From: Cytidiella melzeri
Lineage: Eukaryota > Basidiomycota > Agaricomycetes > Polyporales > Irpicaceae
Reading direction: 5' to 3'
Length of the DNA: 64,000 bases
NCBI GenBank assembly: GCA_022592445.1
Contig: JABYQR010000054.1
Span: 62,001 to 126,000 of the forward strand
This document shows positions 1 through 9,672 of this stretch, one piece after another. How positions within the stretch are numbered: the stretch's first letter is position 1; each line of letters starts with the position of its first letter. Below the pieces are notes generated by a model. That model was not told the DNA's origin. It ran no database searches and saw nothing but the letters and a program-made list of their open reading frames with translations. A program made the translations under genes and the position numbers.

Positions 1-545
1 TCTGGGTTTACAAATTCAAACTCGACAAGGACGGTAATGTTGATTGTTATAAGGCACGTCTGGTAGCCAAGGGTTTTGAGCAAGTTCAAGGCATTGATTT
101 TACAGACACCTTCGCTGCCGTCGCCCGTCTGGAGTCTTGGCAATACCTCGTTGCCTTGGCAGCTATTCTGGACTGGGAAATTCACCAGATTCACTTTCAA
201 CAAGCCTATCTGAACGGATCTTTGGACGAGGAGGCTTACATGAAGCAACCTGAAGGGTTTGTACTGGATGAAGGCAAAGTATGTTGCCCTCTTAAGGCAA
301 TCTATGGCCTAAAGCACGCAGGACGCCAATGGTTCCTCACGCTCAAGGCATGCCTCGAAGAACTTGGCTTTGTCTGTCACAACACAGGTGATGTCGCTAT
401 TTTTACTCGTCAATGAGGGGGAGCCCTCCAAATTATTGTTTGCTACGTCGACGATCTCACTATTATGAGAAACAGTCTTGCCCTCATCAAGGAGACCAAG
501 GATGCTCTTCGCCGCCATTTCGATCTCAAAGACTTTACCCTCGCT
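1..545 (+). pseudogene. Ty1/Copia reverse transcriptase fragment
   Basis: Reads in one frame as the core of a Copia-type reverse transcriptase: KARLVAKGFEQVQGIDF at the left edge, the aspartate-less palm segment around DWEIHQIHFQQAYLNGSL, the KAIYGLKHAGRQW motif, and the catalytic YVDD near 445. An in-frame TGA at 414-416 precedes the YVDD, so the copy is dead. The 5' part lies outside the window. At about 541-545 the coding frame runs directly into an LTR-like repeat instead of the rest of RT and RNase H, which indicates a deletion or recombination junction. In the living element it would copy retrotransposon RNA in cytoplasmic particles. Confidence 0.9.
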
Positions 546-771
546 CCTGACTCTCCATCGTGCTCTTTCTCTTTCGCACCTGGAGTGAGTATTCTTTGTT
601 GTCCCTCACATATGCAATATGCTCACAGCCTGTACCTGTAGTTAACTCGCTTCGCTTGTGTGTCTTAGGTACAGTCATTATGCAATTGTGCTCTTTCTCT
701 TTTGCACCTGGATTAGCTTGCTTTGCTCGTGTGTCTTAGGTTCTTACATCGGCAAGTGGGATTACGACTGC
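541..771 (+). repeat. LTR-like repeat, copy A (inverted partner at 16972-17203)
   Basis: This stretch is repeated almost exactly in inverted orientation at 16972-17203. It contains an internal duplication: the block GTGCTCTTTCTCTTTTGCACC occurs near 560 and again near 690, and a block ending in GTGTGTCTTAGGT occurs near 660 and again near 730. In the other copy a TATATA box lies just upstream. The unit reads like the 3' part of an LTR ending in TTACA at 748. Which element owns it is not shown by the sequence; a Copia origin is suggested by the adjoining RT. Confidence 0.6.
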
Positions 772-1585
772 GCTTTTGTGGCACGCTGTAGAAGGGATCA
801 ACAGAGTATCAAGCCCTGAAGTATGCTCCTGAGCAAGGCATAGATGTCTCTGGTCACTGTCCCTGCGGAGCAAAAGGCACAATAGCTGTGGGCAAGAAGC
901 TTGATTGTTTTGGCACAATTTTTCTGAATGTACGTACCACATTGAACAGTGTTTGCTCTTTTATTACTTGATTATAGTGTCTTGATTGCCGCAATGTGGC
1001 TGCATTGGGAATGGGAATCTTCCCAGATGATGTACGGGACAACTTGGAGAGGCAGCGACTCAAGGACTGGGAAGCGTGGATGCACGAAGAAGAGCCTGAA
1101 GGATATCTCAAAGCTGAACAAGGGGCTGCCTGCCCCTCTAGCACTCCCCAGCCTACTCCTCCCAGCCAATATTGACGTGAGGTAAGTTTGCTCAAGTGTA
1201 TTAAGTCATATATATTGCTGACAATCCTGAACTTAGCCGACCCTATCACCTCTAACTCCCACCTCCTCCACTGCTTCTGGTGTTGGTCTGCTCCCACCTG
1301 TTGATACGCCTGTGAGGAAGAAAGCTATCTTCGGTGTCATGATCAAGAACAAGCCTCCTGTCACCCCAAAGAGTGCTCCCCGCCCACTGTTGTGACAATC
1401 GTCTCACTCCTCCATAAGCTCGTGGTCAGATGAAGGTAACGAAGCTCCAGGTTTTCCAACTCCTACTGCGCCAGTCAAAGGCAAAGACAATTCAGAGATT
1501 GAGGTGGGAGAAATCTACACGAGGCACCAGAACGTCAAGGCTAGCTTTTTGTCAAGGGCTGCAGCCAAGAAGACTCAGCTTGGCA
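772..1585 (+). pseudogene. Remnant of an intron-containing Cys-rich gene of unknown function
   Basis: Three exon-like stretches can be joined in frame. Exon 1 ends near 929 and contains HCPCGAKGT and a later Cys. It is followed by a short intron starting GTACGT and ending TTATAG at 978. Exon 2 starts CLDCRNVAALG and reads on through a charged stretch (KDWEAWMHEEEPEG) to about 1180. A second intron ends TTAG near 1236. Exon 3 has proline- and serine-rich sequence with one in-frame TGA at 1391-1393, after which the same frame stays open to about 1585. There the sequence switches to a Gypsy-1 fragment. The spaced Cys pairs suggest a zinc-binding fold. I do not recognise the family. It could be a host gene or the accessory gene of another transposon. 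Confidence 0.4.
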
Positions 1586-2054
1586 AGGTACCTCGAAGTT
1601 CTTCTGGAGTGTGTTTACGGAAGTCAATTAGAGTTGGCTTTGCTGCTATAAGGGCCGCGCTAGGGTTGGTAGCGGGCCGGGATGGGATTCTTTCTGCTAA
1701 CGAAGGCTTCTTAGGAAGACTTGCTAAAGCCTGTGTTTGTTCGTGTGCAGTTTTGGTGGCAAACTCTTTGGACTCAGCACGGAGTTTTTCAAACTCCTCT
1801 TCTGTTGGGAATCTGTGTGTAAGAAAGGGGCCCATGGGTTTACAACAACCAACGTAGGAGGCAATAGCCTTAAGCTCCTTGTCTGTGTATTTGTGACTCT
1901 TGCCACGTGCGTGCTCTGCGTCGAGTTGATCAAACACAGCCTGAGGTAAGGCGCGATGGATCTGGACTTCTTGACGCGCTTGATTCAGATCGTTATGCAA
2001 AGGATCTGGGCAAGCAATGAAACAGGGTGGGATTCTTTCGGCACTAAGAATCAA
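1586..2054 (-). pseudogene. Gypsy-1 family gag N-terminal extension, truncated copy
   Basis: The minus-strand translation (about 155 codons) matches the N-terminal part of the polyprotein at 12452-13210 almost residue for residue, for example VFDQLDAEHARGKSHKYT, ELKAIASYVG and TNPSAALIAAKPTLIDF. Similarity ends abruptly at about 1586, where the Cys-rich pseudogene begins. The upstream leader and LTR follow at higher coordinates, so this is the 5' end of a second, truncated Gypsy-1 copy in the same orientation as the complete one. Function of this region is unknown. Confidence 0.85.
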
Positions 2055-2226
2055 CCACAGAAATTGAAAGAGTCAGCGATCAAGCACGTCAAGACAAACG
2101 GCAATGGCTCACTCTCAAACGTAGGGGGGAATAAACTATTTTAAATGGGGGGGGGGGGGGGGGACAGGAGGGTTTGATCCAAGCTAAGGGCAGTCGTGCT
2201 GGTAGCTGTGTGGTATCTTGATCTAA
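2055..2226 (-). other. Gypsy-1 copy 2 leader region with a G17 run
   Basis: Untranslated leader between the LTR and gag of the truncated copy, colinear with 13211-13383. A run of 17 G at 2147-2163 replaces a run of 6 G in the complete copy. The sequence next to the LTR (TATCTTGATCTAA on the plus strand) is the degenerate counterpart of the primer-binding site described at 13372-13381. Confidence 0.7.
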
Positions 2227-2816
2227 TGTTGTGGAGCGACTGCTGCTATGCTGATAACCCTAACAAGGGAGTAAAGTAGAGAGGAAGGGGGGTAGATCTC
2301 CAACAACGACAACGAGGTCAAAGTCGATGATGAGCAGGCAAGCAGGCACTGAGGCCGGATACTAGCAGTGCAAATGACAGAGTTAATAGGGTATGATACT
2401 AAGTTACATGCAATAACTCACCTAGCAGTGCAAATGACAGAGAGGTCAAGATGCAGAGCTAGGGAGAGTACGGTCTACTATATATACTGTGTCTGGGTGG
2501 TCTGTGCGCAAGTTCCCACACTAGGGACTGGAGTAACTGTGGGGCTGGAGAAACAATAAAACAATAAAGGACCAGGGTAACAATCAGGGACCAGGGTACG
2601 TAGAACAATAGAACAATAGAACAATAGAAACTGGGGGAATCCCTAACAATAGACGGAAGAAAATAGACAGGGAGCAATAGGACATTAAAAACTGGGGGAA
2701 TCCCTAACAATGGAAGGGAAACAATAGAACACTAGCCTAGGTTGATCTGGAACTGCTCCAGATTGAGTCTAGGGTTTCGGGCTGGACTATTGATAAATAA
2801 GGCAGGATGTCACGTG
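2227..2816 (-). repeat. Truncated 5' LTR of Gypsy-1 copy 2
   Basis: Begins TGTTGTGGAGCGACTGCTGC like the two full LTRs at 6286 and 13384. It contains the same TATATATA promoter motif near 2477-2485, the same AACAATAGAACAATAG low-complexity stretch and the same CTAGGGTTT(C/G)GG segment. It stops at GGATGTCACGTGA (2816), about 150 bp short of the usual CCATGTCA end, where Gypsy-2 RT sequence takes over. Confidence 0.85.
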
Positions 2817-5350
2817 AAGGCAAGGTCACCGTCTACCTAGATGATATCCTCATCTACTCCAAGGAGATATCCAAGCACTGCAAGGTGGTACATGAAGTTC
2901 TGAGACGGCTCAGGCAACATGACCTATTCTTGAAGCCTGAGAAATGCGAGTTTGAGAGCTCGGGGACAGAATACCTTGGCGTCATCATTGGTCATAATCA
3001 GTTACGCATGGACCTTATCAAAGTAAAGGCAGTGGCTGAATGGCCTGTACTGTAGAACGTCTCCGATATCCGCCGATTCCGTGGGTTTGCAAACTTCTAC
3101 CGGAGTATCAAAGACTTCAGAAAGATATGTAAGCCCCTAGACCGTCTCACGGGCAAGGTTCCTTGGAAATGGGGTCCTGAAGAGCAGTCAGCATTTGATG
3201 AACTCCGCCAACAATTTGTGGAAGTGCCGGTGTTGGCAATGTGGAGTTTTGATAGACCCACACGTTTGGAAACAGATGCATCCGGATATGCAATGGGAGG
3301 GGTGTTGGAGCAACAAGCCAAAGACGGCACGTGGCATCCAGTAGCCTATCGGTCTGAAGGCATGACTGAGACCAAACAAAACTATGAGATCTACAACCGA
3401 GAACTCATGGCAATTGTACGAGCCCTTGAAGACTGGCGTGATTACTTGGAAGGGCTAACAGGGAAATTTCCTATCTTCTCTGACCACAAGAACCTCGAGT
3501 ACTGGAAGACAGCTCATAACTTGACACATTGTCAAGCACGTTGGTCGTTGTTCCTCTCATGCTTTAGCTTCGAGATCATTCCGAAGCCCGGAAAGTCAAT
3601 GGGAAAGTCGGATTCTATGTCCCAGCTAGGCCAACATGAGGTCAAGGACGAAGAAGACAATTTGTCACAAGTAGTCTTAGGACCCGAGATCTTCCGAGCT
3701 GCTGCTTCTCAACGGGGGCAAGCTAGCGTACAACCAGACAGAGACCTGTTGGAACGTATCTGTGAATGTTTTTTTTGAGAAACCGAGGTGGCAGAAGCAC
3801 TTGCCAAAGTCAAGAAACTCGGACCTCGCCTTCTTAGCCGGGGACTCGAAGAGTGGAACGTGGAGAATGGACTGTTATTGTTCCGGGGAAAATTTTATGT
3901 TCCTAAAGATGACGAAATCCGAAAGGGACTAGTTCAGAGACATCATGACTTACCCACCGCCGGACATCCGGGCAGGTACAAAATACTGGAGTTACTATCT
4001 CGGAACTCCTGGTAGCCCAGCATGACACGCTTTGTCAATGACTATGTAGACACGTGTAACACCTGTCAAAGAACCAAGACATACCCCGCACCACCACACA
4101 GCCCACTCAATCCGCTAGAACCGCCCAATGCTCCATGGGAATGTGTCACCACAGACTTCATTGTCAAGCTACCACCATGTGAAGGCTACGGTTCTATCAT
4201 GGTTGCAGTTGATCAAACAACAGCGCAGGTGCATTGCTATCCATCACGGGAAAGCATGAAAACTCCTGAACATGTGCAGGATTATATTGCGAATGTGTTT
4301 TGACTCCATGGTGTACTTTGCCAGATGATCTCAGACCGCAGATCGGTGTTTGCGTCCAAGTTTCTCCGTGCTATCTACGATGCACTCGGAGTAAAGTTGT
4401 CCATGTCCACTGTGTATCATCCTCAGACAGATGGTAAAACCAAACGTATGAACCAAGAGATAGAACAGTATATCCGAGTGTTCTGCTCCTTCAGACAGGA
4501 TGACTGGGTAGATTGGTAACCAATTGCGGAGTTTGCGCTTAATAGCCGAGTACACTCGTCCACCGGGAAGGCCCCCTTTGAACTGATCTATGGGTATCTA
4601 CCGGAATTCCAGGTGCCTTTGAACCCAGTGTCAGATGTTCATGCAGCAGACAAACGTCTTTGAGCGCTACGAGAAGCCCAAGAAGACGCTAAAGCTGCGT
4701 TACAATTTACGGCAGAACACCAGAAACGGTTCTACAATCACGGAGTGGCAAAAGCTCTACAGTTTAAAGTTGGTGAAAAAGTCTATGTGGAAGACAAAAA
4801 ACATCCAAAGGAACAGCTGGTGGCAAACCTAGCACCAAAACGAGATGGTCCCTATGAGATTTTAGAAAAGATTGGGGATTTGAACAATTGGATTAAACTC
4901 ACCATTCGAGACAAGCGCCACCCGGTGTTCCATGTGGATAGATTGCAACCAGCCAAGACGGCAAGTTTGGTCCCTAAATGGGAATTTCCTGAACCTGAGC
5001 CAATTGTGGTCGACGAAGAAGAGGAGTACGAGGTAGAACAGATTCTTGATTCAAGGATCTTCGGACGAAAGAAGGAGTTTCAGCACCGTGTCAAGTGGAA
5101 AGGATACCCAGAGTCAGAAAATTCCTTGGAACCAGCAACCAACCTCACTCATGTCGATGAAGTTGTTAAAGACTTCCACAGACGACACCCAGGAGCTCCA
5201 CAACCAATTGCTGCATCTCTATTCTTGGCAATGAATTTCCGACCAATCAACAAGAATTTTGAGAAATTGCCTTCAGAAGCTCTACAACGTGTATCCTTGT
5301 GGGAAGACAGAAAAGACTCAACTCTTGCCTTCCAGAGAAAAGGCCTTTAG
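2817..5350 (+). pseudogene. Gypsy-2 chromovirus pol, decayed (RT, RNase H, integrase, chromodomain)
   Basis: Plus-strand Ty3/Gypsy pol starting in the middle of RT (GKVTVYLDDILIYS). It continues through the RT thumb, RNase H (LETDASGYAMGG, 3218-3775), the integrase zinc region (HHD...HPG, CNTCQRTK near 4055), the integrase core (TTDFIV, MISDRRSVFAS, HPQTDGKTKRMNQE) and a C-terminal chromodomain (YEVEQILDSRIFG...VKWKGYPE). Breaks seen: TAG 3053-3055, a frame slip at the T-run near 3770, TAG 4013-4015, TGA 4301-4303, TAA 4517-4519, and a further slip between 4640 and 4745. The chromodomain has Leu where the conserved Trp is expected (about 5127). Several stops look like C-to-T or G-to-A changes. 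The 5' half (gag, protease, RT fingers) is absent. Confidence 0.9.
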
Positions 5351-5361
5351 GAGGGGGGTAA
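5349..5361 (+). promoter_or_regulatory. Polypurine tract of Gypsy-2
   Basis: AGGAGGGGGGTAA directly precedes the TG of the 3' LTR, the expected position of the plus-strand primer. The same 13-mer occurs in the other strand beside the Gypsy-1 3' LTR (7051-7063), which shows the two families are related. Confidence 0.8.
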
Positions 5362-5860
5362 TGTCACGAACATGCACACTTTTTTCTTTTCTTTTCCTTT
5401 TATTTTTCTTATCTTATCTTATCAATGGCACATGGCTCCTGCATGTGATCAAGTACATGTGACAGACTGGTCACATGATCATAGAAGGTGCTGGAACATT
5501 GTGGAACATTGTAGAACATCGCACCATAGCACACCATATGTTCCCATGGCAGTGTTAGGAGTACAGACCCGGTACCAGGGGTCCTTGTCTGAGATGTATA
5601 TAAACCCACCCTGTAGCTCCCTAAAGACCTCAGATTCTACCTCCTGGTCTTTAGGTGACGTCCACCTTGTACTAGGTCCATTGCTGTACTAATATCAATC
5701 TGGTCTTTAGCTCACTGTTGGCTGATCCCTCGTTGTCGTGTCTCTGCTCCTCCTCATCACATATATCCTTGTCGTCATTGTCTGCGCGAGTTAGCTTGTT
5801 TTTCCTCCATCCCCGTTGTCACTCCCTCGCTCTGCATAGTGTTTGGTTGTGTTTCTGACA
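5362..5860 (+). repeat. 3' LTR of Gypsy-2
   Basis: Starts TGTCA immediately after the polypurine tract and ends TGACA, giving a perfect 5-bp inverted terminus and a length of 499 bp. A TATATAAA box lies at 5597-5604. Low-complexity pyrimidine tracts follow the start. The 5' partner LTR is not in the window. The right end is inferred from the terminal inverted repeat and from the point where Copia-like coding sequence resumes. Confidence 0.75.
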
Positions 5861-6285
5861 CAGTACCAGTCAGGGCACTTGGATTGCATCTCTTTCTGAC
5901 TCGGACGTGACTATGCACGTAAGTCCTCGTACCATTTATTCCACTTTATTTCCACTGTTTGCAACTTTGTCGTCTGACAAGTCCGCTCATATCATCGATA
6001 CTGGTGCTACAAACTGTAAGCCATATTGTGACTTACTCTTCAATGTTCACTCTGTACCAACTATCTTACTTACTGTTGCCAACTCAGAACAAATAAGTCT
6101 CAAACTTGTCGGCAACATGGTACTTAAAGTGGAACAAGAAGATGGTACGCATAATCAACTCATGCTAAAGAATGTCTACTACAACTCACGGCTACCTGTT
6201 TTGCTTAGCAGTGTCTCAAAATTGGACTCTGACTGTCACTTTACTTTCTTCTTGAATACTTGTACTATATACAACTCGAACACAT
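5861..6285 (+). pseudogene. Ty1/Copia aspartic protease region, fragment
   Basis: The plus-strand frame 5907-6285 contains AHIIDTGATN followed by the spacing typical of a Copia protease (a central G-N-M-V-L-K strand, NVYYNSRLPVLLSSVSKLD, and a final CTIYNS). The DTGA triad is the active site that would process the polyprotein. It is cut at 6286 by the Gypsy-1 3' LTR and on the left by the Gypsy-2 LTR. It is not colinear with the RT fragment at 1-545, because protease should precede RT, so the two are separate pieces or were rearranged. Confidence 0.75.
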
Positions 6286-7050
6286 TGTCGCGGAGCGACT
6301 GCTGCTAAGCTGCTAAACCCTAAACAAGGGTGGAATGGATGATGGTGGAAAAGGAAAGGGATCTCCAACGACGACAACAAGGTCAGAGTCGATGATGAGC
6401 AGGCAAGCAGGCACAGAGGCCGGATACTGGCAGTGCAAATGACGAAGTTAATAGCATGCTTATACTAGGTTACATTGAGTAACTCACCTGGCAGTGCAAA
6501 TGACGAAGAGGTCAAGATGCAGAACCAGGGAGGGTAAGGGGTACTATATATACTGTGTCTGGGTGGTCTGTGCACCAGTTCCCACACTAGGGACTGGAGT
6601 AAATGTGGGACTGGAGTAACAATAGAACAATAAGGAACCCGGGTAACTGTCAAGGACCGGAGTAACTGTCAAGGACCTGAGTAACTGTCAAGGACCTGAG
6701 TAACTGTCAAGGACCAGGGTACGTAGAACAATAGAGCTAGAACAATACAACAATAGAACAATAGGATAAGAACAATAGAACAATAAGACCTGGGGGAATC
6801 CCTGGGGAATCCCCATCAATGGAAGAGGAACAATAGAACAATAGCCTAGGTTGATCTGGAACCGCTCCAGACTGAGTCTAGGGTTTGGGTCTGGACTATT
6901 GATAAATAAGGCAGGATGTCACGTGACCCAGGTTAGGGTTAGGTCCGGTAACACTCCTAGCTGGAAAATAAGCGCTCTAGATAGGCGCCTAAGGCTATAA
7001 ACTTGTGACAATATTGGAAAAATCCGGTCTCTGTTGGACTATCCATGTCA
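6286..7050 (-). repeat. 3' LTR of Gypsy-1
   Basis: 765 bp, plus strand TGTCGCGGAG...ATCCATGTCA. It matches 13384-14194 throughout and differs mainly in the number of units in two simple arrays (GTAACTGTCAAGGACCTGA units near 6645-6715, and GGGGAATCCCT units near 6785-6810). The same TATATATA and AGGTCAAGAT motifs are present. Confidence 0.93.
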
Positions 7051-7063
7051 TTACCCCCCTCCT
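7051..7063 (-). promoter_or_regulatory. Polypurine tract of Gypsy-1
   Basis: On the minus strand AGGAGGGGGGTAA directly abuts the TGACATGG start of the 3' LTR, the expected plus-strand priming site of a Ty3/Gypsy element. Confidence 0.85.
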
Positions 7064-7068
7064 AAAAT

Positions 7069-9672
7069 TCATCGCCTCGATGAACTAAGACCAGGGACTC
7101 TACCATCTGCCCACTCGAGGTCAGATGCAATGGCTTCTGTGATGTTCTCCAACGGTTTCCAAGGAATGGAGTCGAAGAGTGCTTTGGGCAATTTCTGGGG
7201 TGCATTGGTATGTCTGGCGTGGAACTCTGCAATGCTCTCTTTCGCATTGGTCAGATTTACTGCAGGTTCCCACGTTACATCGCCTTCTCCATAGCCTTTC
7301 CATTTGACTAGGTACTGCATTTGCTTCCGATAGATCCGACTGTCTAGGATCTTCTCAACTTCATAGACCTGTTGATCATCTACTAAGATCGGTGCTGGTG
7401 GTTCTGGTATGAGGCCGTTTACTTCGTTTCCTCGATACGGAGATAGCCGTTCAACGTTGATGTTGTCGTGAATACAATATCCGGATTTGAGTTTGATCCG
7501 ATATGTATGTTCACCGGTCTTCTGAAGAACTGTGAAGGGACCGAGTTGTCTAGGCCCTAGCTTGTCAGACTGCTGATGTACTTTGACGTTCTTGGAAGAC
7601 AACCACACGAGGTCCCCTTCCTTGAAGGCTGGAGTAGTTCTGCGGGTGTATGCGGAAGCTTTGGCCATCTTTTCCTTAGATAGACGCGAGGCAGCTTCGG
7701 CTTCTGCCCAAACCTGTCTGAGCTTTTCTAGACGTGCATCTAGATTTGGCATTCGGCTGTGACGTCCGACTGGTATGGTGAAATCTGGTAAGTACCCGTA
7801 CATGACTTCAAACGGAGAGTGCTGCGTAGATGAGTTGACACGAGAGTTGATGGCGAATTCAGCCACTGGGATGTATTCTGCCCAATCATCTTGTCGTTGG
7901 TCAACAAAGAGTCGTAGAATCTTTTCTACCTCTTGATTTGTTCTTTCCGTTTGACCATTGGCCTGAGGGTGGTAGGCGGTAGTCATGGCGCCAGTGATGC
8001 CTAGCCGTTTGTACAACGCTTGCATGACACAAGCTGCAAACTGGGGTCCTCTATCGGAAATAAACTGTTGGGGAATGCCGTGGAGCCTGAACACTTCTTT
8101 GATGTGAAGGTCGGCTATACCGTCAGCTGTGACAGTAGACTGGGTTGGGATTACATGTGTTTGCTTGCTGTACAAGTCTGTGTACACGGCAATCATGTCA
8201 AACCCCTTACTACGTGGGAGTGGTCCGACTAAGTCTACACCAACCACCTGCCAAGGTCCGTCTGGTACTTCAATGGGCTGTATTGGGGTTACAGGGTGCT
8301 GTGCTGGTTTGGTTCGTTGACACTTGTCACATCCGAGGACGTATTGTTCTACAAATGATGCCATGCGAGGCCACCAATAATGCCGTGTGACTAGTTCCAG
8401 GGTTGCATGTTTGCCGGGATGTCCTGCTGGTAACGCATCATGGCATCGTCGTACAATCTCCCTACGAACTTCTCGATCCTTCGGAATGTACAGCTTCCCT
8501 TTGTAGTAGACCAGTCCATTGTCTTCTTCCCACTCAAGTCCACCGTCAGTCAACTTTCGGGGTCCATCCTTCCTAAGTTTAGCTAGTCCTTGGACTACCT
8601 CTGCTTCTCGAATACTGATGTCCTTAATTCGTGACTCTAACGGATCTGACTCCAGAGTACTTGAGGCGGCTATTGTCTGGAAGTATTCGGGTTTCAGCAC
8701 AACTTGTTCCTTGTTGTCTGATGCATCTAGAACTTCCAGGGTTCTGACTCGGGATAATGGGTCCCCTTGAGTAAGGGTCTTTCCGGGTTTGTGTGTTAAC
8801 ACAAAGTCAAACCGGCTAAGGTACAAAGACCACCAAGCTTGTCGTCTAGACAGGTCCTGGGCGGTTCGCCAGTACTGCAGATTCTGATGATCTGTGATGA
8901 TTTCGAAGGGCGCGGGTAATCCTTCCAGATAGTGACGCCAATCTTCGAGAGCTCTGATGATAGCAAGCATTTCTCGATCATAGATCTCATAGTTCCGTTC
9001 CGCTTCGGCCATAGACTGAGACCGAAACGCTACTGGGTGCCATTGTCCATCCTCTAGTTTCTGCAATAGAACCCCTCCAGTTGCAAAGCCAGACGCATCA
9101 ACTTCAATACGTGTGGGGCGATCGGGCTCCCATGTGACTAGAATTGGTTCCTGAGTGAACGCATCTTTGAGCATTTGAAAGGCGTTCTGCTGTGCTTCTC
9201 CCCACTTCCAAGGTTGGTCTTTCTTGGTGAGATCGTGAAGAGGACGAGTATGCCGCGCAAAGTCCTTGATGAAACGTCGGTAGAAGTTGGCAAATCCAAT
9301 AAAGCCGCGTACATCACGGAGGTTCTGTGGTACCGGCCAATTGGTGATAGCTTCTATTTTACCCGAGTCCATACGGATCTTTCCGTTACCAATGATTAAA
9401 CCTAGATACTCGACTTGTGACTGTTCAAATTCGCATTTTTCGGGGCGAAGATACAAGTCGTTGGCTTCAAGTCGAGATAGTACCTCATGAACAATTTTCC
9501 GGTGTTCCGCAATGTCTGAACTGAAGACAAGGATGTCATCTAAGTAGACCGAGACCTTTCCTTCTGCGATGAGATCAGCAAAGATGGAATTCATCATTGC
9601 TTGAAACGTGGCCGGAGAATTGGTCATGCCAAACAACATCACCTTAGGCTCAAACAGCCCTCGGTTTGTCAC
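7069..9672 (-). CDS. Gypsy-1 pol part 2: RT palm/thumb, RNase H, integrase, chromodomain
   Basis: 867 codons. RT continues from the preceding frame (FGMTNSPATFQ, then YLDDILVFS with the catalytic Asp pair at about residues 44-45). RNase H starts near residue 180 (RIEVDASGFATGG). Integrase has the HHCC zinc module (RRCHDALPAGHPG, CDKCQRTK) and the DDE core (VGVDLVGPLP, ISDRGPQF, HPQANGQTERTNQE). A chromodomain closes the protein (YEVEKILDSRIYRKQ, VKWKGYGEGDVTWEP) and would steer integration to marked chromatin. This frame is fully open. It is detached from the upstream protease/RT frame by a 1-nt slip near 9750, so it is not translatable as the original polyprotein. Confidence 0.93.
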   Translation of the reverse strand: MTNRGLFEPKVMLFGMTNSPATFQAMMNSIFADLIAEGKVSVYLDDILVFSSDIAEHRKIVHEVLSRLEANDLYLRPEKCEFEQSQVEYLGLIIGNGKIRMDSGKIEAITNWPVPQNLRDVRGFIGFANFYRRFIKDFARHTRPLHDLTKKDQPWKWGEAQQNAFQMLKDAFTQEPILVTWEPDRPTRIEVDASGFATGGVLLQKLEDGQWHPVAFRSQSMAEAERNYEIYDREMLAIIRALEDWRHYLEGLPAPFEIITDHQNLQYWRTAQDLSRRQAWWSLYLSRFDFVLTHKPGKTLTQGDPLSRVRTLEVLDASDNKEQVVLKPEYFQTIAASSTLESDPLESRIKDISIREAEVVQGLAKLRKDGPRKLTDGGLEWEEDNGLVYYKGKLYIPKDREVRREIVRRCHDALPAGHPGKHATLELVTRHYWWPRMASFVEQYVLGCDKCQRTKPAQHPVTPIQPIEVPDGPWQVVGVDLVGPLPRSKGFDMIAVYTDLYSKQTHVIPTQSTVTADGIADLHIKEVFRLHGIPQQFISDRGPQFAACVMQALYKRLGITGAMTTAYHPQANGQTERTNQEVEKILRLFVDQRQDDWAEYIPVAEFAINSRVNSSTQHSPFEVMYGYLPDFTIPVGRHSRMPNLDARLEKLRQVWAEAEAASRLSKEKMAKASAYTRRTTPAFKEGDLVWLSSKNVKVHQQSDKLGPRQLGPFTVLQKTGEHTYRIKLKSGYCIHDNINVERLSPYRGNEVNGLIPEPPAPILVDDQQVYEVEKILDSRIYRKQMQYLVKWKGYGEGDVTWEPAVNLTNAKESIAEFHARHTNAPQKLPKALFDSIPWKPLENITEAIASDLEWADGRVPGLSSSRR

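Noticed and set aside
2807..3055. Treating the frame starting at 2807 as a real RT gene with its own ATG
   Set aside because: The ATG and first residues are LTR sequence; the frame is a chance fusion at 2816/2817.
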